Below, piece after piece: positions 27,028 through 35,790 of a DNA stretch of 64,000 nucleotides (position 1 is its first letter; each line of letters begins with the position of its first letter). Below the pieces are notes generated by a model, which was not told where the DNA came from, searched no databases, and worked only from the letters and a program-made list of their open reading frames with translations. Origin of the DNA: Catellatospora tritici (GTDB lineage: Bacteria > Actinomycetota > Actinomycetes > Mycobacteriales > Micromonosporaceae); the NCBI RefSeq assembly GCF_019083965.1, contig NZ_JAHRCY010000029.1:33156-97155 (forward strand), in the 5' to 3' direction. Both the position numbers and the translations under genes were made by a program.

Positions 27028-27810
27028 TCAGGCGACGGATGCGAGGACGTCCGCCTTGGCGTAGAGGACACGGCGTCCGTTCGTCCGGCGGCGCCAGCTC
27101 TTCTCCGACGCGAGACGGTAGACGTTGCTCATGGACGTCTGGCACAGCACCGCGACTTCTCCCGGCGTGAGCCAGGCGGCGCCGGCCTCATGCCGCTGAC
27201 TCGCCCGGCGGTCCAGTTCTCGCCACTGGTACGCCGACCAGACATGTTCGGCGCTGGCATCGCAACGGACCTCGCCGGGCAGCCGGTCCGAGCCTGCCTG
27301 AACGGTGGCGACGAGTTCACCCTCACAGTCGCCCACGACGCATCGGCTCACGCGGAATTTCCGCACCCCGCTCGGATTGACCACCCGTCGCGCGGCGGCT
27401 GCCGTCTCCGCCATCTCGGCGACCGCGTCGACGGCCGCGTGATGGCCGCAAAGCCAGTCTGCGTGCAGCCGGAGGAAGGCCGCCATCGCCGTGACGGACG
27501 GACTCGACGGCCCACATCCGCGCTCCGTCCGCACCAACTCGCTCCACGCACGCAGACGGGCCCGAACCATGTCCCGGGCATCGACGGCGGCCGTATTGAG
27601 CTTGATTCCGAAAGAGGGTGTGCCCGACACCCGTTCGGCCTCCGGAGATGCGGCATCCAGCACCGACTCACACCCCTGGTAGAGCTCGGGGATGGACCGC
27701 AAGTCACTTTTGAAGCCTTCGAAGCAACTCACGCATACAGCCAGTCCGTCGGTTGACTGAAGCGCTTCGGAGTGACACCGCGGACACACCTCGCCGTGAC
27801 AGTCATCCAT
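27028..27810 (-). CDS. Zinc-ribbon and helix-turn-helix protein, putative regulator
   Basis: A 260-residue protein from ATG 27810 after GGGGGATGTTTC; an upstream open frame has no such support. The N-terminus holds two Cys pairs (CPRC and CVSC), a probable zinc ribbon. The middle is helical with scattered His/Cys (ADWLCGHHAAVDAVAEM; CVVGDCEG). The C-terminus, WLTPGEVAVLCQTSMSNVYR then RRRTNGRRVLYAKADV, is an excisionase/MerR-like HTH. It is the first gene of the unit containing the Thr-type NRPS and is divergent from the ABC exporter, so a regulatory role for the cluster is plausible but unproven. Confidence 0.55.
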   Translation of the reverse strand: MDDCHGEVCPRCHSEALQSTDGLAVCVSCFEGFKSDLRSIPELYQGCESVLDAASPEAERVSGTPSFGIKLNTAAVDARDMVRARLRAWSELVRTERGCGPSSPSVTAMAAFLRLHADWLCGHHAAVDAVAEMAETAAAARRVVNPSGVRKFRVSRCVVGDCEGELVATVQAGSDRLPGEVRCDASAEHVWSAYQWRELDRRASQRHEAGAAWLTPGEVAVLCQTSMSNVYRLASEKSWRRRTNGRRVLYAKADVLASVA

Positions 27811-28254
27811 GAAACATCCCCCGTAGCAATTCAGCCTGTCGTTCCCCCCGGACATCCCCACGAGGCCTCGTGGTGCGGTATCGCGTTCTTCCGCGTGAAC
27901 GCCGGGGTGCCGCATTCGTATCCGCCGGTTCAGGAGCGGGCGCATGACGGTTGATCAGGGTTTCAGCCGTCGTTCCCACGGTCAACCGACTGTGACTCAC
28001 CCCATATGAGGGCTACCACATCGCCGACCCCATAGGGCAGTCCCCTCATCATGGACATCAGAGGTTGCGGCGATTCACAACTGTCACGGTATTCCGGATC
28101 CTCGATTCGGTGATCTCGTGTTGTCGCCGTATGCTGGCGGGGCCTCTGGATGCGTAGCTTGCCTGTTGTCGAGAGCAATGGACGCAAGGAGGCTATTGAC
28201 AAGCCCCCGCTCCGCTAAGAACATAGGTTCCACGTTGGCGCATTGCGACTTCAC

Positions 28255-28290
28255 GCCATATGGCCCCTTCCGCCATATGGCGTTTACTAT
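28255..28290 (+). promoter_or_regulatory. Twin GCCATATGGC palindromes with a TACTAT -10-like box
   Basis: Two copies of the perfect palindrome GCCATATGGC (28255-28264 and 28272-28281) are separated by CCCTTCC, centre-to-centre 17 bp. TACTAT follows at 28285-28290, about 70 bases before the ABC exporter start. No good -35 box exists; the palindromes occupy that position. A related CCCATATGAG lies near 28001. This looks like an operator or activator site in the 551-bp divergent region 27811-28361, where I see no gene. Confidence 0.6.
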
Positions 28291-28361
28291 GCGCGGCACG
28301 CGGAATACTGCAGCCGAATCATTCGCTGACGCCCCTCGATTCCCATGCAAGGACGGCCGAG

Positions 28362-30146
28362 ATGACCCACGGACCAGACCTGCCCGAAGGCACGCGCCGG
28401 GTCCCTTACGTTTCCCCCGGCCTACCGGACCATCGGAGCCCGCTGCGGTTTCTGTGGTGGCTGACGACAAGTCAATACCGGCGGGTACTGATCGGTACCA
28501 TTCTGGGCAGCGCGTGGATGTGTGCGATCATGCTGCCGCCGTACCTGCTGTCGAAGACCATCGACGAGGGGCTCAAGGCGCGAGACACCGGGATGCTGCT
28601 CCTCTGGATCGCAGCCGTCGTCGTCGCCGGGGCCGGGATCGCGATCCTGGGCATCCTGCGACACCGCGCCATGACGCGCATCCGCGTGGACGCGGCCTAC
28701 CGGACGATCCAGGTAGTCACACGCCACGTCACCCAGCTGGGGTCGACGCTGTCCCGACAGGTGTCCGCGGGCGAACTCACGCACCTCCAAGCCGGTGACA
28801 TCGGCAGGATCGCCCAGACACTGACCATCACCGGACCCGGCGTCGGGGCGGTCATCGCGTATGCCGCAACCGCCGTCATGCTGGTCCGGATCTCGGTCGC
28901 CATCGCCGTGGTGGTCCTGCTCGGCGTCCCGGCCCTGGCCCTGACCGTCGGCCCGCTGCTGCGGAAGCTGCACGGCGCCGAAAGCCGCTACCGGGAGGAC
29001 CAGGGGGCCATCACCGCCCTCGCCGGTGACATGGTGGCCGGCCTGAGCGTTCTCAACGGCATCGGCGGCAAGCCCCTGTTCGCCGGACGGTACCGGAAGC
29101 GGTCCCAGGCTCTGGTCCCCCTTGGCTACCGCGTCGCCAGCATCACCAGCTGGGTCCAGGCACTCACCGCCTGGCTGCCCATGCTCTTCCTTGCCGTGGT
29201 GACGTGGATCAGCGCGCGGATGGCGGCCAGCGGGGACATCACCGTAGGCGAGCTGGTGGCGGTCTACGGATACGTCGCCGCTCTGCTCGTACCCGTCTCG
29301 TCCCTGATCGAAGGGGCCGACGATCTGCCGCGCGGGCTCGTGTCCGCACGTAGGGTGGTCGACATCCTGGCGCTCGCGCCGGCTGCCGAGCCGAACCGGA
29401 TCCGACTCGACCCCCCAGCCACCCCCGGCCTCCTGCACGACCCCGTATCGGGCCTGGTGGTAGCCCCGGGCAAGGTGACGGCCCTGGTCGGTGCCCGTCC
29501 CGACGAGCCCCGAGCCGTGGTGGACCGGCTGGCCGGCTACACAGACTCCGAGGCCTCCTGGGCAGACCACAAGCTGTCCGACTGGAACCGCACGGCTCTT
29601 CGGCGACATATTCTGCTCGCCGACAACGACGCCTACATGTTCGCCGGCACCCTGCGTTCCGTCGTCTCCGGCAGTGCCGTCCGCTCCGACGAGGACATCC
29701 GCCGGGCGCTGCACGCCGCCGCCGCGGAGGACATCATCGACGTGCTCCCCGACGGGCTCGACGCCCGCCTGGAAAATCGCGCCCGCAACGTCTCCGGAGG
29801 ACAGCGCCAGCGGCTGCAGCTGTCCCGAGCCCTGCTCGCGGATCCGGCGGTGCTCCTGCTGGTGGAACCGACCTCGGCGCTGGACGCGCACACGGAGGCG
29901 ACGGTCGCCGCCCGGGTGGCGGCGCACCGGCACGGGCAGACCACCCTCATCGTCAGCACATCGCCGCTCGTGCTCGGCCAGGCCGACGAGGTCGCCTACC
30001 TCGTGGACGGGAAGGTGCAGGCGACCGGCACGCACGGCGAGCTCCTTGCCCACCAGCCGGGATACGCGGCACTGGTGTTCCGCGGCAGCACCGAAGCCCC
30101 TGACGAAGCCGCAGTGGCGCAGCCCCTGGAAGGACAGCCCCGATGA
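28362..30146 (+). CDS. ABC exporter half-transporter with degenerate ATP site
   Basis: A 594-residue membrane-ATPase protein from ATG 28362 with AAGGAC upstream. About six transmembrane helices (LIGTILGSAWMCAIMLPPYL; LLLWIAAVVVAGAGIAILG) precede the nucleotide-binding domain. The Walker A is lost (VTALVGARPDEPRAVV), Walker B has Val for Asp (LLLVEPTSALD), and the Q- and H-loop residues are missing, but the signature VSGGQRQRLQLSRA is intact. It overlaps the next gene by four bases and forms a heterodimer with it. Probable role: export of the cluster product and self-protection. Confidence 0.88.
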   Translation: MTHGPDLPEGTRRVPYVSPGLPDHRSPLRFLWWLTTSQYRRVLIGTILGSAWMCAIMLPPYLLSKTIDEGLKARDTGMLLLWIAAVVVAGAGIAILGILRHRAMTRIRVDAAYRTIQVVTRHVTQLGSTLSRQVSAGELTHLQAGDIGRIAQTLTITGPGVGAVIAYAATAVMLVRISVAIAVVVLLGVPALALTVGPLLRKLHGAESRYREDQGAITALAGDMVAGLSVLNGIGGKPLFAGRYRKRSQALVPLGYRVASITSWVQALTAWLPMLFLAVVTWISARMAASGDITVGELVAVYGYVAALLVPVSSLIEGADDLPRGLVSARRVVDILALAPAAEPNRIRLDPPATPGLLHDPVSGLVVAPGKVTALVGARPDEPRAVVDRLAGYTDSEASWADHKLSDWNRTALRRHILLADNDAYMFAGTLRSVVSGSAVRSDEDIRRALHAAAAEDIIDVLPDGLDARLENRARNVSGGQRQRLQLSRALLADPAVLLLVEPTSALDAHTEATVAARVAAHRHGQTTLIVSTSPLVLGQADEVAYLVDGKVQATGTHGELLAHQPGYAALVFRGSTEAPDEAAVAQPLEGQPR

Positions 30147-31903
30147 ACCGGTCCGACGAGACGCCCCGCCTGCCGATCGCCGATACCAGAACGGTTCGCC
30201 GGGCCGGCTGGCAGCTGTTGAAGGACGACTCGGGCGCCGTCTGCGGGATGCTGCTGCTGACCTGCCTTGCCGCGCTCGCCGGCGCGGCCGGCCCCTGGCT
30301 CCTCGGCCGCATCGTGACCAGGGTCGAGTCCGGTGACCTGTCCGTCTCGGGAATCGACGGACTGGCCGCGGCGGTACTCGGCTTCTCTGCGGCCGGACTG
30401 GTGCTGACGCGCTATGCGCGAAGCCTCTCCCACCGCTTCGGCGAGCGCGCGCTCGCCCGGCTGCGCGAGGAGACCATCGACCGCACCCTCTCGCTGCCGG
30501 GGCGTATCGCGGACGAGGTGGGCACCGGTGACCTGGTCACCCGAGCCACCCTGGACGTCTCGACCGTCGCGGCCACGCTGCGAAACGCGGCACCGGACAT
30601 GTTCATCGCCGGCATCCAGGTCGTATTCATCTTCGCCGCGGTCTTCTTCCTCGACCCGCTGCTCGGGCTCTGCTCGGTGGTGGGGCTGCCGCTCGTGTGG
30701 GGGGTGAGCCGCTGGTACCTCGCGCGCTCCCGCGACGCCTACCTCGCCGAGGGCGCGGCTGCCGGCGAGGTCTCCGAGATCCTCAACTCCACCGCGCACG
30801 GCGCCCGTACCGTCGAGGCCTACGGGCTGCGCGCGCTGCAGAACAACACCCTCGACAAGGCCATCGACACCACCTACCGCGCCAGCATGCGCACTCTGTC
30901 CCTGCGGACGGTGCTGTTCCCGGTCACCGAGTTCGCGCACACCCTGCCCATGGCGCTCATCCTGCTCGTGGGCGGGCTCGGCTACCTCAACGGGTCGATC
31001 CCGCTGGGCGTGGTGGTGACCGGCAGCCTGTACATGTGGCAGCTGGTCGACCCACTCAACCAGATGCTCATCTGGGTCGAACAACTGCAGCGCAGCGGCG
31101 CCTCATTCGCCCGCATCAAGGGTGTCGGACTGGTGTCGCACACCGCCGACGCGCCGGTGCCGGCCCCGGTGGACGACCTCATCGAGGTCAAGGGCGTGGG
31201 GTACTCCTACGTCCCCGGGCAGGAGGTCCTCAAGGACGTGGAGCTGGTGGTCCGTCCCGGTGAACGACTGGCGGTGGTCGGCCGGTCAGGAGCCGGCAAG
31301 TCCACCCTCGGCAAGCTGTTGTCCGGCGTGGACACCCCGGACACCGGCCGCGTCCTGGTCGGCGGCGTTCCCGTCGCCGACCTGGCCGCGGCGGGCGAAC
31401 TGGGCAACCGCATCGTCCTCATCACGCAACAGCACCACGTGTTCATGGGCACCCTTCGGGACAACATGACCATGGCGGCACCCGAAGCCGACGACGAGGC
31501 CGTCCTCGCGGCGCTGAGGTCGGTGGAGGCGGACTGGGTGACCGACCTGCCGGAGGGCCTGGACACCCCGCTGGGCTCGGGCGGAGTCGAACTCGAGCCT
31601 GCCCAGGCACAGCAGCTCACCCTGGCCAGGGTGCATCTGGCAGACCCGCACACCCTGATCCTGGACGAGGCCACGTCGCTGCTCGACCCGACGACGGCCC
31701 GCCAGGCGGAGCGGGCAGTGGCCGCCGTCCGGTCGGACCGCACCGTCATCGCCATCGCCCACCGGCTGCAGACCGCACACGACGCCGATCGCGTCGCCGT
31801 CATGGAGTCCGGCCGCATCGTCGAGCTGGGCACCCACGACGAGTTGGTCGGCGCGGGCGGGCCGTACGCGGACCTGTGGCGATCCTGGAACGGCGAGAGC
31901 TGA
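30143..31903 (+). CDS. ABC exporter half-transporter, catalytic partner
   Basis: A 586-residue protein with six transmembrane helices and a nucleotide-binding domain. Here Walker A (VVGRSGAGKSTLGKLL), Q-loop (ITQQHHVF), Walker B (TLILDEATSLLD) and H-loop (IAIAHRLQ) are all intact. The signature is lost (VELEPAQAQQLTLAR instead of LSGGQ). With the partner's intact signature this gives one working composite ATP site and one dead site, as in known asymmetric heterodimeric exporters. Translationally coupled to the upstream gene (ATGA). Confidence 0.9.
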   Translation: MNRSDETPRLPIADTRTVRRAGWQLLKDDSGAVCGMLLLTCLAALAGAAGPWLLGRIVTRVESGDLSVSGIDGLAAAVLGFSAAGLVLTRYARSLSHRFGERALARLREETIDRTLSLPGRIADEVGTGDLVTRATLDVSTVAATLRNAAPDMFIAGIQVVFIFAAVFFLDPLLGLCSVVGLPLVWGVSRWYLARSRDAYLAEGAAAGEVSEILNSTAHGARTVEAYGLRALQNNTLDKAIDTTYRASMRTLSLRTVLFPVTEFAHTLPMALILLVGGLGYLNGSIPLGVVVTGSLYMWQLVDPLNQMLIWVEQLQRSGASFARIKGVGLVSHTADAPVPAPVDDLIEVKGVGYSYVPGQEVLKDVELVVRPGERLAVVGRSGAGKSTLGKLLSGVDTPDTGRVLVGGVPVADLAAAGELGNRIVLITQQHHVFMGTLRDNMTMAAPEADDEAVLAALRSVEADWVTDLPEGLDTPLGSGGVELEPAQAQQLTLARVHLADPHTLILDEATSLLDPTTARQAERAVAAVRSDRTVIAIAHRLQTAHDADRVAVMESGRIVELGTHDELVGAGGPYADLWRSWNGES

Positions 31904-32014
31904 GTCTTCGGCATGTCGTACGCCCCTGGGAGTCCGCTTCCGAGGCGTACCCATTCCTGATCCCGCCCGCTCCCCTGGGCCGCCCATCCGAGAACGACGT
32001 GAAGGAACTCAGCC

Positions 32015-33187
32015 ATGCACACCCCCGCCCCGAAGGATCCCAGCTTGCCCGCCAAGTTCGTCCTAGCCTGCGTCCTCTGCCAGAGCGAATTCCCAGCAGC
32101 GCTGATGTACCGATGTCCCGAATGCGCAGGTGCGCTGGAACCGCGATACGCGTTGACCGGCATGGTCCGCCACGACCACCCCGACCCTGAGCAGGTCTAT
32201 TTCGACCTGCTCCCGCTGACCTCGCGAGATTTCCTGGACAGCGGCGTGACCGTACGTACTCCGTGCCGTCCCGCGCCGCGCCTCGGCGAAGCCATCGGCG
32301 TCCCGGGACTGTGGATCAAGGACGAGTCCCAGCAGCCGACCCGTACCACCAAGGACCGGCTGGCCTCGCTGGTGACCGCGGTGCTGCGCCAGTTCGGCGT
32401 GAAGGAGTTCGTCGGCTCCAGCACGGGAAACAGCTCGACCGCCCTGGCCCGGGCCGTACGCATGGACCCCACCATGCAAGCGTGGTTCTTCTGCGGCAAG
32501 GACTTCGTCGCCAACCACGACATCCCGGACGACAGCCGCACCGTCCTCACCGTGGTGGACGGAAGCTACGTCGACGCCACCGCCGAGGCCCGCCGGTACG
32601 CCGCGGCGGAGGACATCCACCTCGACGCCGGCTTCTTCAACTGGGCCCGCCGGGAAGGGCTCAAACTCGCCTACCTCGAAGCCTTCGACGCCATGGACCG
32701 CACGCCGGACGTCGTGGTGCAGGCGGTCAGCAGCGGCATGGGCATGCTCGCCGCCCACAAGGGGGCGCGGGAATACCTGGCCATGGGTGAACTCTCCCAC
32801 ATGCCCGCGTTCCTGATGGTCCAGGAGGAGTCCTGCGCCCCGGCGGCACGTGGCTGGCAGGAGGGCCGCACGGAGCTGTCGGACGTCCACCGGATCGAGA
32901 ATCCCCGGGGACTGGCCACCGCGATCCTCCTCGGCGACGGCGCGCCCTACTACCGCTACCTGCACAGCATTGCCGCCGACACGGGCGGTGCCATCGTCTC
33001 CGCGGCCCGCCCGGACCTCGTCACAGCCCGGCGCATGCTGAGCGAGCTCGAGGGCATCGACGTGTGCTACGCGTCGGCCGCCGCCATCGCCGGCGTACGC
33101 GACCGGGCTGCGGCCGGACTGATCCGCCCGGACGAGACCGTCCTCGTCAACCTGACCGGGCGCAGCCGGATGGTCGACGGCCTCTGA
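32015..33187 (+). CDS. Threonine-synthase-like PLP-dependent enzyme
   Basis: A 390-residue fold-type II PLP enzyme. An N-terminal zinc ribbon (CVLCQ, then RCPEC) precedes the catalytic domain. The PLP lysine is in RTTKDRLASL (about residue 113), SSTGNSSTALARA binds the phosphate or substrate, and SSGMGMLAAHKG lies further on. The relation is to threonine synthase and cysteate- or diaminopropionate-type synthases that do beta/gamma replacement or elimination. It follows the exporter by 111 bases. It may supply a threonine-derived building block (threonine, dehydrobutyrine or diaminobutyrate) for the Thr-type A domain; this is inference. Confidence 0.75.
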   Translation: MHTPAPKDPSLPAKFVLACVLCQSEFPAALMYRCPECAGALEPRYALTGMVRHDHPDPEQVYFDLLPLTSRDFLDSGVTVRTPCRPAPRLGEAIGVPGLWIKDESQQPTRTTKDRLASLVTAVLRQFGVKEFVGSSTGNSSTALARAVRMDPTMQAWFFCGKDFVANHDIPDDSRTVLTVVDGSYVDATAEARRYAAAEDIHLDAGFFNWARREGLKLAYLEAFDAMDRTPDVVVQAVSSGMGMLAAHKGAREYLAMGELSHMPAFLMVQEESCAPAARGWQEGRTELSDVHRIENPRGLATAILLGDGAPYYRYLHSIAADTGGAIVSAARPDLVTARRMLSELEGIDVCYASAAAIAGVRDRAAAGLIRPDETVLVNLTGRSRMVDGL

Positions 33188-33205
33188 CCGGTGCCGGGGC
33201 AGGCC

Positions 33206-33238
33206 GATCTACCGCTGCGCACCGCGCAGCGGTAGATC
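33206..33238. terminator. Perfect 15-bp hairpin
   Basis: GATCTACCGCTGCGC, a three-base loop and its exact complement follow the PLP-enzyme stop by 18 bases. It lies between convergent genes and so can serve either strand. Confidence 0.75.
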
Positions 33239-33291
33239 GTCTCGGCCTCGCCGGTGCCCTGTCCGGACCCGATCGCCTGACAAACACCGAA

Positions 33292-33334
33292 CCGGCCGGG
33301 GCCGGCTCTTGCTCGAAGAGCCGGCCCCGGCCGG
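33292..33334. terminator. Perfect 19-bp hairpin
   Basis: CCGGCCGGGGCCGGCTCTT, a five-base loop and its exact complement lie 55 bases beyond the minus-strand PCP-TE stop. With the hairpin at 33206 it makes a double barrier between convergent operons. Confidence 0.8.
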
Positions 33335-33389
33335 GTGCGTTTCGCCGCGCCGAGGCGTCCACAAGCGGCGAGGCACTGGAGTCGGACGG

Positions 33390-34370
33390 CTACCGGTCTT
33401 CGACGGGCCCGCCCTCGAGCTGCAGCGCCAGCTTTGTCAGCAGCTCGTCCTCGGAGTCGTGCAGGAAGAAGTGATCGCCCGCGATCTCCACGGCCGCGAG
33501 GGACTCGCTGCTGTACCGGGCCCACTCCCCCACCGATTCCGGCGGAACGTCCTGGTCGTCGGCGCCGTGGAACACGGAGATCGGGCAGTCCAGAACAGCG
33601 GTCTCGGGCGCCTGGTAGTGGTCCAGGATCGTGTAGTCCGCGCGAATGGTCGGAATGTAGAGCTCCATCAGTTCTTCGTTCTCCAGGAGTTCCTCCGGCG
33701 TGCCGCGCAGCTTCCGCAGCCGTTCGGTGAATTCCTCGTACGAGAGGTCATGGGTGGTCTCGACCGGGGTGGCCTGGTGCGGGGCCAGGCAGGCGGAGAC
33801 GAGTAGGCGGCGCGGCGCGGGAAAGCCGTGGTCGGCGAGGTACCGGGTGAGTTCGAAGGCCAGTGTGCCGCCGAAGCTGTGCCCGAACAGGGCGTAGGGC
33901 GCGTGCCGTGCCTCGTCCATGGCGCCGGCCAGGTCCTCCAGCAGGTCGGACATCCCGGTCAGCGCGGGCTCGGACCAGCGTGCGCCTCTTCCGGGAAGTT
34001 CCAGCGGCTTCACCGTCACCCAGGAGGGCAGTCTGCTGTGCCAGTGCGCGTACATACGCGCCGAAGAACCCGCGTACGGCAGGCAGTAGAGCGTCAGCGC
34101 CGGTGTCTCGTCCACTGCCTGCGCCGCCTCGGCGGGCAGGCTTGCGGCGCCGAGCCCGAGGAGCCCGCCCACGGTCGGATTGTCATGGATCTGCCGCAGC
34201 GGAACGGCATGGCCGAGCGCTTTGGCGAGGCGTCGCTGCAGCGCGACGGCCAGAATGGAATTTCCGCCCGCCTCGAAGAAGTTCTCGTGGTCCGAAGCGG
34301 GTTCGGCTTCGAGAGTGTCCCGCCACGCCTGCAGGACGGCGGTACGGATCGCTTCGGTCTCAGAGTTCAT
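33390..34370 (-). CDS. PCP-thioesterase didomain protein
   Basis: A 326-residue protein. Residues 1-80 are a carrier domain with the phosphopantetheine Ser38 in FFEAGGNSIL. The rest is a type II-like thioesterase: LYCLPYAGSSARMYAHW, LPGRGARW, the nucleophile Ser165 in FGHSFGGTL, and His300 in AGDHFFLHDSED. No A or C domain is attached, so the carrier must be loaded in trans, probably by the free-standing A protein directly upstream (13-base gap). It could release the product or handle a modified amino acid on its own carrier, for example with the nearby P450. Confidence 0.88.
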   Translation of the reverse strand: MNSETEAIRTAVLQAWRDTLEAEPASDHENFFEAGGNSILAVALQRRLAKALGHAVPLRQIHDNPTVGGLLGLGAASLPAEAAQAVDETPALTLYCLPYAGSSARMYAHWHSRLPSWVTVKPLELPGRGARWSEPALTGMSDLLEDLAGAMDEARHAPYALFGHSFGGTLAFELTRYLADHGFPAPRRLLVSACLAPHQATPVETTHDLSYEEFTERLRKLRGTPEELLENEELMELYIPTIRADYTILDHYQAPETAVLDCPISVFHGADDQDVPPESVGEWARYSSESLAAVEIAGDHFFLHDSEDELLTKLALQLEGGPVEDR

Positions 34371-34383
34371 CGCAGTGCCTTCA

Positions 34384-35787
34384 TCACAGGTCGGCGCCGG
34401 CCAGACCGGCCCGATCGATCTTGCCGGAGCTGTTCCGGGGCAGCGACGGCACGAATCGGGTCATGCTCGGGCAGTAGCTCGCCGGCAGCCGGGTACGGAT
34501 CCAGGTGTTCAGCGCCTCGGCGGTCAGGTCTTCGCGGGTGACGACGAAAGCAACCATGAAGGCGCGCTCCGGGCGGTCGGCATGACGGACCAGGACCGCC
34601 GCTTCCGTCACCGCGGGATGCTCCTCGATCACGGATTCCACTTCACCGAGTTCGATCCGGTGGCCGCGCAGTTTGATCTGCGCGTCGACCCGGCCCAGGT
34701 ACTCCAGCGAACCGTCGGCCGCCCATCGGCCCCGGTCGCCGGTGCGGTAGGTCAGCGCCGGGCCCTGCGGTGTGGTCCGGACGGAGAACCGTTCGGCGGT
34801 GGTTTCCGGCCGGCCCAGGTAGCCCGATGCCAGGCCCTCGCCGTAGAGGAAGATCTCCCCCTCGTCCAGGAACAGACCGCAGCCCTGCAGCGGATCGCCC
34901 AGCGAGATGGCGTCGGGGCGCTCGATGCGCGCCGCGGTGGCCCAGATCGTCGCCTCGGTCGGACCGTACAGGTTCCACAGCTCGGTGCTGCGGGTGAGCA
35001 GGGCGGCGGCGAGGCTGGGGGTCAGCGCTTCTCCCCCGCACCAGACGCGGCACCGGTACGAGAGGTCCTCGTCACCGGCGGCGAGCAGCAGTCGCCAGAA
35101 GCTCGGGGTTGCCTGGATGACGTCCGGCGAGTGGAGCTTCAGCAGTTCCGCGAAGGCGTCGGGGTCCGTACGCGCTTCGACCGGTACGGCGACGAACTTG
35201 GCGCCGACGGTCAACGGCACCAGCATCTCCGCCAGCGAGATGTCGAAGGACAGCGCCGTCATCGCGAGGATGGTCTCCCCCGCTCGCATACCGGGAACCC
35301 GGGCCAGCGCGCGGATGCGCGAGGCCAGGGAGTCGTGGGAGACGATCACACCCTTGGGGCGCCCGGTCGAGCCGGAGGTGTACATGACGTATGCCATGTC
35401 GTGCAGGTCGCGCCCGGCGGTGTCCGCGGCCGGCATCGTGCCGAGGCTGTCGACGGTGAACACCGCCTCCTGCGGGGCGCGGACCACGGCTGCCGGACGG
35501 GCGTCGTCCAGGATGAGCTGCCGGTGCGCGGGCGGGCTCTCCAGATTCATCGGCAGGATGGCGCAGCCCGCCTGCGCACCCGCGAGGAACGCGATCGCCC
35601 CGCTCACCGGGCTCGATGTCTCCAGTGCCAGCAGGGAGCCGGGTTCGGCGACCCGCCGGATCAGGGCCGCCAGGGCCTCGGCCCGCTGTGCCAGGTCCCG
35701 GTAGGAATACTCTTGTACGCCCACCGCGGCGGGCTCGTCGGGGGTGCGCTCGGCCTGCTCGCGGACCAGGTCCCAAACCGTCTCCAT
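34384..35787 (-). CDS. Free-standing adenylation enzyme (possibly Gly-like)
   Basis: A 467-residue A domain with AAGGGGAAC before ATG 35787. Core motifs: YVMYTSGSTGRPKGVIVSHD, ALSFDISLAEML, NLYGPTEATIW, YRTGDRGRW, LRGHRIELGEVE and SSGKIDRAGL. By-eye pocket code DIAQWGLIWK. Eight of ten positions agree with glycine codes such as DILQLGLIWK, but the Ala and Trp changes make the call weak. It is placed between A-PCP and PCP-TE genes with gaps of 3 and 13 bases, so it probably loads the PCP-TE carrier. Confidence 0.85.
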   Translation of the reverse strand: METVWDLVREQAERTPDEPAAVGVQEYSYRDLAQRAEALAALIRRVAEPGSLLALETSSPVSGAIAFLAGAQAGCAILPMNLESPPAHRQLILDDARPAAVVRAPQEAVFTVDSLGTMPAADTAGRDLHDMAYVMYTSGSTGRPKGVIVSHDSLASRIRALARVPGMRAGETILAMTALSFDISLAEMLVPLTVGAKFVAVPVEARTDPDAFAELLKLHSPDVIQATPSFWRLLLAAGDEDLSYRCRVWCGGEALTPSLAAALLTRSTELWNLYGPTEATIWATAARIERPDAISLGDPLQGCGLFLDEGEIFLYGEGLASGYLGRPETTAERFSVRTTPQGPALTYRTGDRGRWAADGSLEYLGRVDAQIKLRGHRIELGEVESVIEEHPAVTEAAVLVRHADRPERAFMVAFVVTREDLTAEALNTWIRTRLPASYCPSMTRFVPSLPRNSSGKIDRAGLAGADL

Positions 35788-35790
35788 GCG

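Noticed and set aside
28422..30053. Open frame of 543 codons on the minus strand
   Set aside because: Antisense to the first ABC subunit; Gly/Asp/His-rich shadow without motifs.
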